Below are positions 1 to 8,702 of a stretch of DNA of 36,836 nucleotides, one piece after another (position 1 is the first letter of the stretch; each line of letters opens with the position of its first letter). This stretch comes from a virus. A program made the translations under genes and the position numbers. The stretch lies in IMG/VR virus record IMGVR_UViG_3300025536_000026, positions 1-36,836 of that record. The stretch is one strand, 5' to 3'. Under the pieces are notes generated by a model. That model was given only the letters and a program-made list of their open reading frames with translations, did no database searches and had not been told where the DNA came from.

Positions 1-55
1 AGATTTCGCGAGTAAGTTTCACATAAGAGTAACACACAAACAAACGAGTCTCCAT
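1..55 (-). CDS. possible partial gene running off the left edge
   Basis: An ATG at 55 opens a frame that stays open to the window edge (18 codons, beginning METRLFVC). It starts five bases after the stop of the transglycosylase gene, the same tight spacing seen between other genes here. No domain can be judged from so few residues. It could be a chance open frame. Confidence 0.3.
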   Translation of the reverse strand, partial: METRLFVCYSYVKLTREI

Positions 56-60
56 ATATA

Positions 61-459
61 TTATTTCCTAAAACAAGACCAATGTCTACCTTTATCTTCT
101 GAAAGCATATAAGCCATGACTTCTAATGCTTGGTCTACGTTGTATGGGTCGGCGTTTTCAATATCTATTTCTTTACCAAAACCTTTTATCGTTTCTTTTG
201 AAAACTGCCCTATACCATGTGAACCTTTAGATAATCTGTGACTATCTTGCCAGTTCACAGCCCTAGGATTGTAGTTACTTTCACATTTGATAATCTTGTG
301 CATTACCTTGCTTTCTACATTGTATTTATCAGCAAAGTAGTCAATTTTATCTGGGATGGATAGAGGAGGCATGGATATATTATCCTCTGCTACAACCACC
401 TTAGCGAACAACAGGAGCGATGCTATTACTAGCAAGTTCCACAGTATTATTTTGTTCAT
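61..459 (-). CDS. secreted lytic transglycosylase endolysin (SLT-like)
   Basis: This 132-residue protein probably cleaves the glycan strands of peptidoglycan at lysis. Residues 1-24 form a hydrophobic signal peptide or signal-anchor ending near VVVAED, so export may be Sec-dependent. The SLT/lysozyme-like core follows: KIIKCESNYNP places the catalytic Glu at residue 60, and GIGQF at 82-86 matches the family's G-x-GQF motif. A helical YNVDQALEVMAYML segment follows, as in family members. It is short for an SLT enzyme but has the essential motifs. It is the last complete gene of the lysis block, 27 bases downstream of the holin. The activity is inferred from motifs. Confidence 0.8.
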   Translation of the reverse strand: MNKIILWNLLVIASLLLFAKVVVAEDNISMPPLSIPDKIDYFADKYNVESKVMHKIIKCESNYNPRAVNWQDSHRLSKGSHGIGQFSKETIKGFGKEIDIENADPYNVDQALEVMAYMLSEDKGRHWSCFRK

Positions 460-486
460 AATCGTCCTTTACAGTCGGACCACACT

Positions 487-738
487 TTATTTTTTTAGCG
501 TAGTTTTTTGACCTGAATACAAGCCAGAAGATATTAGCCCAGCGATTAGACCTTGTACTACTGCCTCCTGCCATGTGGCTATGCCAGGCACTAGAAATGT
601 GAGACCTACACCGATTAGCAAAGATGCTAGAGGCGCGTACCTTGTTGTTAGACCTGTCTTCTTGATTAACTCTACGAGTCCTACGATTAGAGGCACTACT
701 GCCATAACCCACGGACTTAAACTAAAAATTGATTCCAT
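487..738 (-). CDS. putative holin
   Basis: This 83-residue protein has three hydrophobic stretches (about residues 8-24, 34-53 and 57-75) separated by short polar turns, with a lysine-rich C-terminus (GQKTTLKK). Small multi-span proteins of this form next to an endolysin are typically holins, which permeabilise the inner membrane and time lysis. It lies directly upstream of the transglycosylase in transcription order. The exact holin family is not recognised. It could be another small membrane protein, but size, charge and context favour a holin. Confidence 0.7.
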   Translation of the reverse strand: MESIFSLSPWVMAVVPLIVGLVELIKKTGLTTRYAPLASLLIGVGLTFLVPGIATWQEAVVQGLIAGLISSGLYSGQKTTLKK

Positions 739-833
739 ATGTATTTGATTGTCCTTGTTATTTTAATCGCCCGAAGGCTTGGGCTAATTGTCCCACATGA
801 CATTATTAACACAATAGGGTTATCCCCATGTTT

Positions 834-1745
834 CTATTCTACCCTTAAAGTAAAGGGCATTTTCTGCATTACTTTTTCAAATATTTCGATAGTTTTGCGT
901 GAGTTTACGGTGTCTAGCTGACCGTCTACATTTATGTCTACTAGGTTGCTTCCTAGAGCTACACAACCGTTGATTTGGTGAAAATAGTTAGCTGAGTGTA
1001 TACGGATGCCAGAGCGTTTTGGCACTTTTAAAATCTCGTAAGTGTACTTCATGAACTTAGGTGAAAAAGTGTAGACTACTTTATATGTTCCTTTCGGTAT
1101 ACACGACACGTTAGGCATATTGTTCAGGTCTGCAAGTTCTAGTGTTTTACATTCAAAAGTTACTCCGTTACGTTTTGCTATCAAGTTTCCTGTCGTTTGA
1201 ATATCACTTGATGACTTCCTTGTCATCACCACGTCTGCGGTTGGGGGCAATAAAAGGTGTAGGTGTGGTCGCATCAATTCCCAACACCTAGCGTAGTTGC
1301 CGTCAGGAGCATATGGCTGGTCATTTTTGAAATAGGGTAGCCACTTACCATTTACAAACGTTGCATCCATTTGGTCGTATAGGAACCGTCCTTTAATCCT
1401 GATTAGTAGGTTTAGGGCGTGCATTATCTCATGGGTCATAGACTTCCAAGTGTAATCTACGTTGTCATTTATCTTGTCACAGGCTAGTAGGATGCCTAGT
1501 TTAGTATTGTTTAGGAAGAAAGTTTTACCAAAATAACCCATGTCGTTATGCTTTGAGTCAAACATGTACATGACAACTTCGTCAGGGCATTTCTGCATCA
1601 ATAGGATAGCTTCTGCTTTTGGTACTACAGTTTCTTCAATGTCGAGTTCTATGGGAAAGCCCATGTCTTTGAAATACTTTAGAGTTTTCTCTACATCGTC
1701 GTTTATCTCGGCTTCTATTTTGTATTTATATAGTTTTATCTTCAT
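834..1745 (-). CDS. zincin-like metallopeptidase fused to DUF5675
   Basis: This 303-residue two-part protein has a zincin signature HEIMH at residues 105-109 (two His ligands plus catalytic Glu) in its N-terminal half. The C-terminal ~130 residues match DUF5675, with CIPKGTYKV, then SGIRIHSANYFHQINGC and a following LG. DUF5675 is a domain often found in phage lysis and tail neighbourhoods; its conserved His and Cys suggest an enzyme acting on the cell wall. The start overlaps the preceding 38-residue gene by 20 bases, so translation is probably coupled. Its position just before the holin suggests a role in lysis or in breaching the envelope. The third zinc ligand is not evident, and no signal peptide is seen. 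Confidence 0.65.
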   Translation of the reverse strand: MKIKLYKYKIEAEINDDVEKTLKYFKDMGFPIELDIEETVVPKAEAILLMQKCPDEVVMYMFDSKHNDMGYFGKTFFLNNTKLGILLACDKINDNVDYTWKSMTHEIMHALNLLIRIKGRFLYDQMDATFVNGKWLPYFKNDQPYAPDGNYARCWELMRPHLHLLLPPTADVVMTRKSSSDIQTTGNLIAKRNGVTFECKTLELADLNNMPNVSCIPKGTYKVVYTFSPKFMKYTYEILKVPKRSGIRIHSANYFHQINGCVALGSNLVDINVDGQLDTVNSRKTIEIFEKVMQKMPFTLRVE

Positions 1746-1842
1746 CTTCGGATAAAGCGATAGCTTCTTCTATAATCTCATCTTCGTTGTCGAAGCGTGA
1801 GGCTAGGGATGAGGCTTTACTTAAGAATAGTTCTTTTGACAT
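1726..1842 (-). CDS. 38-residue acidic small protein
   Basis: An ATG at 1842 overlaps the stop of the upstream 26-residue frame as TAATG. The 38-residue product begins MSKELFLSKASSL and ends in an acidic tail rich in Glu and Asp. Its end overlaps the start of the zincin-DUF5675 gene by 20 bases. An AAGAAGAA stretch upstream of the start could serve as a weak ribosome site. No function is recognised. The overlapping arrangement is the main support that it is translated. Confidence 0.5.
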   Translation of the reverse strand: MSKELFLSKASSLASRFDNEDEIIEEAIALSEDEDKTI

Positions 1843-1922
1843 TATGCTGTTCTTCTTGGATTAGGTCTGCGAGCTGGTACAGGTTTCTTTAGAGTGATTT
1901 TAAACTTTGGTTTATTTTTCAT
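1842..1922 (-). CDS. 26-residue very basic peptide
   Basis: The ATG at 1922 lies within the last codons of the upstream coiled-coil gene, and the TAA overlaps the next start as TAATG. The predicted peptide starts MKNKPKFKITLKK and continues with an arginine- and proline-rich stretch. It is almost entirely basic, which would suit nucleic-acid or membrane binding. No Shine-Dalgarno site is visible, so translation would depend on coupling. It may be an unused frame bridging two genes. Confidence 0.4.
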   Translation of the reverse strand: MKNKPKFKITLKKPVPARRPNPRRTA

Positions 1923-2295
1923 ATTCTATGGTTGTTACGTTATCTAGTAATGCTTGTTGTATTCCTTTCTCTATTTTACTATCTATTGCCATGATTGACA
2001 AGGTTATTATTGCTCCACCCAGTAAGGTTAACATACCGATAGCAGTCCAAACTTTGGCTCTACTTTCTTCCAGCCCGTTTACCCGTCCGTTGGTCTTTAT
2101 AGTTTGTTCTAAAATCTTTACAACGTTTTCTCTTATTTCACTCATAAAATGGTCCAGTTCTCTTTTAGAATAGTTACCTTTTAATTCAGCTATGTCTTTT
2201 TTGATGTCGCCAACAAGACCACTATTTTCACTTTTAGTGGCTTGGATTGCTTTTACTATTAGGTCTTCAAAATGTTGTCGTTCTTGGTCGTTCAT
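1912..2295 (-). CDS. coiled-coil protein with C-terminal membrane anchor (XhlA-like layout)
   Basis: This 127-residue protein has a long charged helical region (residues ~1-80) and one membrane segment near residues 82-106 (WTAIGMLTLLGGAIITLSIM). This layout resembles XhlA or haemolysin-type accessory proteins and other phage coiled-coil membrane proteins found beside holins. It opens the lysis block, four bases downstream of the large virion protein gene. It probably oligomerises at the membrane and could assist lysis. The family assignment is by layout only. Confidence 0.55.
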   Translation of the reverse strand: MNDQERQHFEDLIVKAIQATKSENSGLVGDIKKDIAELKGNYSKRELDHFMSEIRENVVKILEQTIKTNGRVNGLEESRAKVWTAIGMLTLLGGAIITLSIMAIDSKIEKGIQQALLDNVTTIEYEK

Positions 2296-2298
2296 GGG

Positions 2299-5112
2299 TT
2301 AACTATTTACAATGTTATTAAATTCCTTTATTTTCTTATCTCTAAGGGCTAATCCATTCGGCATATTTTTCCATTGTGTCCAGTAGTGGTCTACATATAT
2401 TTCTCCAGGTGTTTTGCCTGGATTTCTTTCTTGCATCAGTTCAAAGTATTTGGCAGAAGCATCTAGCACTTGTTGTTTATCATTCACGTCTATCTTGCCT
2501 ATTTTACCTACTCTTTGAAGTTCTTTAATGGCAACGTTAGTTAGTCCTGTTAGCCATTTCATTTCTCCAGGGTCAGCACTTCTTTTGTCTTTACCTCCAG
2601 AAGACTCTAATTGCATTAAGGCGTTGCTTATTTTTTGTGATGGTATTTTCTTGATTTGTTGTATTGTTGGTTTTTCTGCTGTGTATGTTTCTTTATTACT
2701 TGGTAGTATTGTGCCTAGACCTAAAACACCTAGACCTAAAGACTTCAATGGAATGCTTCCTTTGTTTTTAGGTAGTCGTATAGTTTTTATCTTATCCCAC
2801 TCTGCTTTTAGTTGGGAGCGGGTTTTGAGGTTTTCTGGGTAATATCCAAATTCATTTATATCGTCCATAGCCCAACGAACATCTTTGGCCTTTACTGTTT
2901 TTGAAAAGACTTTTGTATTGTTACCCTGTGCGTGTTCTGTGGCGTATGTTTTAGAGAAAGTTACCCAGTCACCATTGTTAAATGACTCTTTTGGACTTGC
3001 ACGATAAATTGTTACGGTTGCTTCGGGGTTATCTTTTATTTTTTTCAACACTGAAATGGATTCCAAATCGGCTTTTGTTCCTCTTGAGCTATACCACTGT
3101 GTATACATATCTTTAGGAATCATTTGGTCACCATCTACTTTTTCAGTTAAGTTGAAAGCCCTTACTCCTTCGCTTGGTCTATGCGACATTCCATATTCAG
3201 AAACATCATCTGCAACCCCCTGCCCCTTCACCCACTCATCAAAAGACTGACCATAGGCTTTAGCTTCGGAAATAGAGGAGATTATGCTACTTTCTGTTTT
3301 TTTTCCTAAATCAAGTGTTGGCTTTACTCTTAGCTTCGATTGTGGTACTAATTTAGGTATGACAGTCTTATTAGCTATATTAGTTTTATTCATCGTTGTC
3401 GTAGTGTTACCTTGGTTTTTTAACGATGTATTGTAAACATTTCTAGGTACTATTTCAGTTCCTTGTTCTATTGCCTTCCTTGAGGGTTGGTTTATAGTTT
3501 TTGCACTACCTAATTCAGTTCTGACAGCTCCTTTTCGGGGAGCTGGTAACAGTAACCTTTCTTGTTTTAAGTTCAAGCTAGGTAATTTTTGAGTGTTGGG
3601 TATTGTTTTGATGTTCTTTACAGCACCACGAACACCTCTCAAACCAGCAGAGTTTTTAACTTTACCTATAATACCTTTAAATATACCCGAAGCTAAAGTA
3701 CGAGCCATATAAGCTGGGTTGCCAGTTAATAATGCAATACCAGTATCAAGACCTGCTTCTGATGTTATATCTCCGAAGTTTATATCTTTGTTGGCTTTTT
3801 TTGCTACAGCGATAAGCATTCTTTTTAGTTCAGAAATGTTTGCCATAGATTCTGCATAACCTGTTCTATCTGTAATCGTGTTTAGTTCTTTTCTTAATAC
3901 TTCAGCAATATCGTTAGCAATTTTACTTGTTGCCATATCGTCTATTGTTCCTTTTTCAAATCTGTTTTTATACTTCTTGTTTACATCTTGCACCCAGTCA
4001 AATACCTTAACTGCATCTCCGTTAGTTGCGTCTAATTGTTTTAATAATCTATTAGCAGTAGCAACAGGAATATCTCCGTTGTTTACAGATTGAGTGATTA
4101 CTTTTTTTGCATTGTTTACATCCAAATTAAACCCTTTTTGACTTGCTTCTTCTACTGCTGTTCTTGCATTGTTTACAGTTTTTCTGGTTAAAGATTCAAC
4201 CGCTGATATAAATTCATTTGGAGTGGCTTTTTCTATATCAAAAGGTTTTACAGCTCTTGAACCTAGTGGTGCTTTCAAATCTGGTACTTCTATGTTTGGG
4301 GACTCGTTTACTAAAAGTTCTAACCCTTTTTTTGATTTAAAAACCATATCATCTAGTTTTGCCGTATCTGCTGTTGTGCCAGAGAATACTTTTCTTATGG
4401 AGTCGTCAATTTGCTTTGAAACAAAGTCAACTGGTTTTTTTGTTAAAGCTCTTGAGATTCCAGTACCTCCAGCACCTAGACCAGCACCTAATACTCCACC
4501 TAGTCCAGTTCCCAACAAAGTATTTCCAATAGTTTTAGTTATGTTTTCATCGTTTTGAAGTGATGTACCAAAACTACTTAATCCACCTTGAACAGCTCCC
4601 TCTTTACCTAAAGTTTTAGCAGATTGTGTCAATGCTTGTTTAAATGGTTGTTTAGCTATTTCAGTTACTACTTTAGCACCTCTTACTATTGGAATAAACG
4701 AAGCCAATTCAGCTCCTGTGCCAACAGCATCCTTTAAAGGTTTTATGTTTTCTTTTAGTCCTTTTGTTACATCAAACCCTTCACCTATTGGTCTGACATC
4801 TCCTAAAAACTCTGATTTGATACCAGTTGGAGTTTTACCTTGTACTGCCTCACCAACAGCTTTTACACTAGCTCCAAGTTTTACGAAAGGTTTTACTAAC
4901 CCTCTTACAATTTCACCACCAAAAGTAGGTTTTACTCTATCTCCTGTGCCAACAGGAAGTTCTTGTTCAATTCTGCTTTCACGAGTTTCGGCTTGTTCTG
5001 GTTCACTTATCCCATACTTGCTTTTAAGTTGGTCAGGTGTAAATACTTTCTGTGTAGAAGTTGTGTTTAAATTGTATTTCTTTTTTAATTGTTCTGGTGT
5101 GAATGTTTCCAT
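2299..5112 (-). CDS. large internal virion protein with ART-like and lysozyme-like regions
   Basis: The ATG at 5112 gives 937 residues. It sits one base after the previous stop and begins METFTPEQLKKKYN. An upstream TTG at 5142 would add ten residues but is less likely. Residues ~2-40 contain two copies of an FTPxQLKxKYx motif. Next come Ala/Gly-rich amphipathic helices (~60-240), typical of proteins ejected through the tail. Around residues 640-760 there is an ADP-ribosyltransferase-like segment: TIYRASP (Arg), GDWVTFSKTYA (Ser) and DDINEFGYY (Glu). The C-terminal ~110 residues begin KISNALMQLESSGG, like an SLT/lysozyme-fold domain with a candidate catalytic Glu. The likely role is an ejection protein that crosses the wall and carries a possible effector. 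Activity is inferred. Confidence 0.65.
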   Translation of the reverse strand: METFTPEQLKKKYNLNTTSTQKVFTPDQLKSKYGISEPEQAETRESRIEQELPVGTGDRVKPTFGGEIVRGLVKPFVKLGASVKAVGEAVQGKTPTGIKSEFLGDVRPIGEGFDVTKGLKENIKPLKDAVGTGAELASFIPIVRGAKVVTEIAKQPFKQALTQSAKTLGKEGAVQGGLSSFGTSLQNDENITKTIGNTLLGTGLGGVLGAGLGAGGTGISRALTKKPVDFVSKQIDDSIRKVFSGTTADTAKLDDMVFKSKKGLELLVNESPNIEVPDLKAPLGSRAVKPFDIEKATPNEFISAVESLTRKTVNNARTAVEEASQKGFNLDVNNAKKVITQSVNNGDIPVATANRLLKQLDATNGDAVKVFDWVQDVNKKYKNRFEKGTIDDMATSKIANDIAEVLRKELNTITDRTGYAESMANISELKRMLIAVAKKANKDINFGDITSEAGLDTGIALLTGNPAYMARTLASGIFKGIIGKVKNSAGLRGVRGAVKNIKTIPNTQKLPSLNLKQERLLLPAPRKGAVRTELGSAKTINQPSRKAIEQGTEIVPRNVYNTSLKNQGNTTTTMNKTNIANKTVIPKLVPQSKLRVKPTLDLGKKTESSIISSISEAKAYGQSFDEWVKGQGVADDVSEYGMSHRPSEGVRAFNLTEKVDGDQMIPKDMYTQWYSSRGTKADLESISVLKKIKDNPEATVTIYRASPKESFNNGDWVTFSKTYATEHAQGNNTKVFSKTVKAKDVRWAMDDINEFGYYPENLKTRSQLKAEWDKIKTIRLPKNKGSIPLKSLGLGVLGLGTILPSNKETYTAEKPTIQQIKKIPSQKISNALMQLESSGGKDKRSADPGEMKWLTGLTNVAIKELQRVGKIGKIDVNDKQQVLDASAKYFELMQERNPGKTPGEIYVDHYWTQWKNMPNGLALRDKKIKEFNNIVNS

Positions 5113-5113
5113 T

Positions 5114-7003
5114 TTATGCGTAGTAACCTTCTTGACGAGCAATGGCTTTGATTAAGCTGTTAATTGGTATATCTTTTGTGTTTGTATTTGAAGAAATTCC
5201 TAATATTTTAGCAACACTTTTTGGCCAATTTGGATCCTCTGCATACACTTTACCTAATTGTTGAAGTGTAGGGTTGGCTGGTAAATATCTACTTTTCCCA
5301 TTTATTTTTGCTTCTATGTCCATTTGCATTGCTTTAAATCCTGTAGCTTCGTCTGGGAATATTAGATGTCCTTGATTGTCTTTCCCTATCGCAAGTTTGT
5401 CTGCTAATCCTCCAATCTTTATATTGCCTGGATTTTTGTTTCTTTGAGGAAGATTACCTGTGGAAGCTTTCGTGTTTCCAACGCTGTTAAAAGACGAAAA
5501 TGAGCCGTCTGGTAATCTTCTGTATGTCTGTCCATCTGGTGCTTGATATAGTAGATTTTCTCCTTGTTTTGTAAGATTTAATCCGTCTACATTTAAGGTA
5601 GTTCCTGAAGGAGAGTTTACTAATTTTAGAATTTGGAAGCTCTTTTGTATTTCTTTAATGTTGAATAATAGTTGCTCGTCGCCTTGTTTTGTTTTAAGTG
5701 AACCAGCTAGAGCTTGCAAGAAGTCAATTTCACGTTCTGAAACTTGACCTAGGGCACCTCCAGTTGGAGAAGCGTCTCTCATTTTTTGAAGTTCGTTGAA
5801 ACCTATAAGAGCTTGAACCGTTCCAAGAGCTTCTTGTAAATCAGTCGCATTAGAGCCTGGAATAATTTGTCCTAAAACTCTACCAATAGCACCATGGTTC
5901 AACGCAGGATTGCTAAATATTTTATCAAATTGAGACAGTGCTACATTTGCTTGGTCTATTGCTCTTTGGTTTGCTGGTGTATTTGTTTCAGGAGCTCCAC
6001 TCATTGCTTGAATAACAGAAGCTCTGTCGTCCTGTGGTACATCACTTAGTTTAGCTGCTCCTTTACTTATTGCATCAGCCCAAAATGTTGCAGAGTCTGA
6101 TAATCCTCCCCCAGCAACACCTACCATATTCCCTGCGACTTGTTCGTATTGACCTGTTGTTGGGTTTATTTCATATCTAGATTGGTCTTTACCTAGAGTA
6201 AATCCTTCCGTGCCTTTACCTCCAGTAATAGCAGTGTAATTTCCGTCTTCACCTTTCTTATATAACACTCCACCAACTTCAATAGGCTTTTCTTTTCCTT
6301 GTTCGTATTCAAAACGTGTTTTTGCTACGTCTCTTTGGCCTGTTTGTTCTGCCTGAGCAATATCTATTTCATCTTGAAGTCTTGCAAGTTCTGGTTGAGT
6401 TTGGCGTAGATATTTTTCTTGTTGTCCTCGTACTAAGCTAGTATTTATTCCTCTGCCTTGTCCCTCAAAACCTGAATAGGCTTTAGATTGGTCGGCTACG
6501 GCAGTATTGTAGGCACTTTTCGCAGTAGATACCCCAGCACTAGGAGTTAGGAACTTAATGTATTCTGCAAAAGCTGTGTCGGTTGAACTAGGTTGAATCG
6601 GTTGCTGTGGGGTTGGGGCTGTGGGGCTTGTAGGTGTGTTTATTGGGACTGGTGCTACTGGTTTACCACCTAACATATCAGGCACACCTTGCGAAGCTCC
6701 ATAAGCTGTTCTAGCTCCTGTGGCGGTGTCGTATAGGGCATTAGCAAATTTCTTTCCTGCCTCTGATAGGGGTGGAGTTGCACTTGCATTGCCTACTGGT
6801 TTGTTAGTTGGAGTTACTGCTTTGGTAGGAGTTGTGGTTTTAGGAGCAACAGACATATTAGGAGTTATTGATTTACCTGTTGGAGTAGGGTAGACAGGTG
6901 TCTTTGGTGCTACTGACATATTAGGTGAACTGCTAGAAAACCCTAATGATGTACTTAGGTTTTTGGGTTGAAGGAAGTCTAGGAATTTATTTTTTGGATT
7001 CAT
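5114..7003 (-). CDS. internal/structural virion protein with C-terminal peptidoglycan-associated domain
   Basis: This 629-residue protein begins with a Pro/Thr-rich low-complexity region (~residues 20-75) containing two PNMSVAPKT repeats. The middle is helical and Ala/Gln-rich (~150-450). The C-terminus contains QRNKNPGNIKIGG, the RNxNPGNI signature found in phage structural proteins with a lysozyme-like domain, followed by a helical LQQLGKVYAEDPNWPKSVAKIL segment. It precedes the 937-residue protein with almost no spacing (TAAAATG). The pair looks like the internal or ejection proteins of a podovirus. Its enzymatic activity is uncertain. Confidence 0.6.
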   Translation of the reverse strand: MNPKNKFLDFLQPKNLSTSLGFSSSSPNMSVAPKTPVYPTPTGKSITPNMSVAPKTTTPTKAVTPTNKPVGNASATPPLSEAGKKFANALYDTATGARTAYGASQGVPDMLGGKPVAPVPINTPTSPTAPTPQQPIQPSSTDTAFAEYIKFLTPSAGVSTAKSAYNTAVADQSKAYSGFEGQGRGINTSLVRGQQEKYLRQTQPELARLQDEIDIAQAEQTGQRDVAKTRFEYEQGKEKPIEVGGVLYKKGEDGNYTAITGGKGTEGFTLGKDQSRYEINPTTGQYEQVAGNMVGVAGGGLSDSATFWADAISKGAAKLSDVPQDDRASVIQAMSGAPETNTPANQRAIDQANVALSQFDKIFSNPALNHGAIGRVLGQIIPGSNATDLQEALGTVQALIGFNELQKMRDASPTGGALGQVSEREIDFLQALAGSLKTKQGDEQLLFNIKEIQKSFQILKLVNSPSGTTLNVDGLNLTKQGENLLYQAPDGQTYRRLPDGSFSSFNSVGNTKASTGNLPQRNKNPGNIKIGGLADKLAIGKDNQGHLIFPDEATGFKAMQMDIEAKINGKSRYLPANPTLQQLGKVYAEDPNWPKSVAKILGISSNTNTKDIPINSLIKAIARQEGYYA

Positions 7004-7007
7004 TGTT

Positions 7008-7478
7008 TTATACTTTATTTAATAATGCGAACTCTCCGAAAAGTTCTAATGCTTTGGTGTTGTAGGCTTCCACAGCTAACTCTTTGGTAGAAAAATACCC
7101 TAAATGAATATGTTTATTTTTATTACTTATAAACGCACGCCATTTTTTATGATGAAAACCCACTCCTTTTAAACCAGAAGTATTATGTTTAGATAATGGT
7201 ATGTTCCCAGAGTTTTGTTTCCTTGTACAAGTTCTAAGATTTTCTTTTCTGTTATCTAATTTATTTAAGTTTATATGGTCTGTCTGTTTACCTACTGGAG
7301 TATTTGCTACTATCCTATGCATATAAATTGTTTTACCTTTCTTTGTTTTTGGATTCCAAACAGAACGAGAAGCATATCCTATTCCCGATAAATACCAAGT
7401 ATATTTAGAAAACTCATCATATAGTAAATCGTCTATAATTGCATATTTATTTGTTTTTTTTAATCTAATTTTTTTCAT
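7008..7478 (-). CDS. HNH homing endonuclease with AP2 DNA-binding domain
   Basis: This 156-residue protein has an HNH core around residues 55-95: YMHRIVANTP, then QTDHINLNKLDNRKENLR and the usual TCTRKQNSGN. A C-terminal AP2-type DNA-binding region follows (SGLKGVGFHHKKWRAFI, then LGYFSTKELAVEAYN). This domain pairing is common in free-standing phage homing endonucleases. It sits between the connector-like gene and the internal virion protein, four bases from the next start, as a mobile gene placed in an intergenic gap. The start has an AT-rich leader and no evident ribosome site. Confidence 0.88.
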   Translation of the reverse strand: MKKIRLKKTNKYAIIDDLLYDEFSKYTWYLSGIGYASRSVWNPKTKKGKTIYMHRIVANTPVGKQTDHINLNKLDNRKENLRTCTRKQNSGNIPLSKHNTSGLKGVGFHHKKWRAFISNKNKHIHLGYFSTKELAVEAYNTKALELFGEFALLNKV

Positions 7479-7493
7479 ATAGTAATTATAGCA

Positions 7494-8693
7494 TCAAAAT
7501 CCTGATGCTTGCTGATAAGGATAATAGTAATCTCTACCGACTATGTTTCTTCCATTTCCGAAAGGTGGGATGTAAGCCGATTCCTCAGTTTCGCCCTCAT
7601 TAGCCAACATCTGACTAATAACTCCTCCGTATTCTTTTGAATACCCAGCTTCATTTCCACCATCATAAAGATACCAGTAGGTCTTAGCCCTGTCTAAATT
7701 ACCTTCTTTTTGCCAATACAGTGCGCTTGCACGATACACAGCTGCAATATCATAAGCCTGTGGAATAACCGAACATTGACCAATAGTGTAAGCTGCTGAA
7801 CCTGCAGATATTACACTCCCTTCATAAGGTTTGGTTAAGACTATGTGAGTTGAATCTATATAGTCAGCTATTTCGTAATCAAAACCATCACCACCATTTG
7901 CAGCAGTTGTTTGAGTTATGTTTATGTATCTTCCTTCCATATCTTGTGTCCAGGTGGTACCTGAGCCAGTTACTATTGAACCTCCTCCGCTTCCATTTAC
8001 TGTGATTGTTGCAGTTGCGACACTTGTAGTGGCTTCTGTCCAGGTTACTGCTGTACTTGAGTTTGTGAATGTAGCCGTTCTAAATTCACTGTTAGAAAAC
8101 TTTATTTGGTATGTTCCTGTTGGAAGACTCCAAGCACCTGTTAGAGTTCCAGAAGTTGCACCACTTGCCACTATAGCTGTAAAAGTATCTGTATAAGGCA
8201 CTGAAACGATTGTTCCTGTTGTATAGTCTGCAATAGATAAACTTCTTATTTGTAGTCTACCCCGAAGCACAATCAAGTTTCCTGTAGTTGATGGAATTGG
8301 CTGTATTTTGTAGGTTGTATTTTCTACATATGTAAAATATGGGACTTGTTGTGTTCCATAACGAGCTTGTAGAATAGTTGACCACAAACTTGGGTCAAAT
8401 ACCATTCTGGGTTTGTATATTGTATCTGACGAGCTTCCTGTGCCATCATATATGTACATATCAATCAGTTTCCTAAATCCATTAGGTATCTGGTAGGTTT
8501 CCTGACTGGCTACTGTATACATGTTTTTAGTGGCTTCTAGAAATCGTAATTTTCCACCTTGCAGATTGCAAATAGTATTAATACTATCGTTAATATTTTT
8601 ATCTATAATGGCCATTGCTGTAGTGTTACTTGTTGGGATAGATACATTGGCAGCAGTATCGTTTCTAAATGTTGTATATGTTCTTTTGTTCAT
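7494..8693 (-). CDS. connector / tail-hub-like structural protein
   Basis: This 399-residue protein has helical ends and a Thr/Ser/Gly-rich beta insert (~residues 165-290). The N-terminal half (IIDKNINDSINTICN, then YQIPNGFRKLIDMYIYDG) and the C-terminal helical segment (AYDIAAVYRASALYWQKEGN) resemble head-tail connector or tail-tubular-A-like proteins of short-tailed phages. It follows the beta-rich tail-hub gene and precedes the internal proteins, the usual order in podovirus tail modules. The assignment rests on context and composition. Confidence 0.45.
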   Translation of the reverse strand: MNKRTYTTFRNDTAANVSIPTSNTTAMAIIDKNINDSINTICNLQGGKLRFLEATKNMYTVASQETYQIPNGFRKLIDMYIYDGTGSSSDTIYKPRMVFDPSLWSTILQARYGTQQVPYFTYVENTTYKIQPIPSTTGNLIVLRGRLQIRSLSIADYTTGTIVSVPYTDTFTAIVASGATSGTLTGAWSLPTGTYQIKFSNSEFRTATFTNSSTAVTWTEATTSVATATITVNGSGGGSIVTGSGTTWTQDMEGRYINITQTTAANGGDGFDYEIADYIDSTHIVLTKPYEGSVISAGSAAYTIGQCSVIPQAYDIAAVYRASALYWQKEGNLDRAKTYWYLYDGGNEAGYSKEYGGVISQMLANEGETEESAYIPPFGNGRNIVGRDYYYPYQQASGF

Positions 8694-8702
8694 AAAAATT
8701 TG

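Noticed and set aside
739-833. 28-codon minus-strand frame overlapping the holin start
   Set aside because: It runs into the holin gene in another frame, with no ribosome site or recognisable product. A weak GCCC/GGGC hairpin at 769-784 was likewise too weak to call a terminator.
4169-4558. Plus-strand open frames, for example across the large virion protein gene
   Set aside because: They lie opposite clearly coding minus-strand genes, have low-complexity translations and no coherent neighbours.
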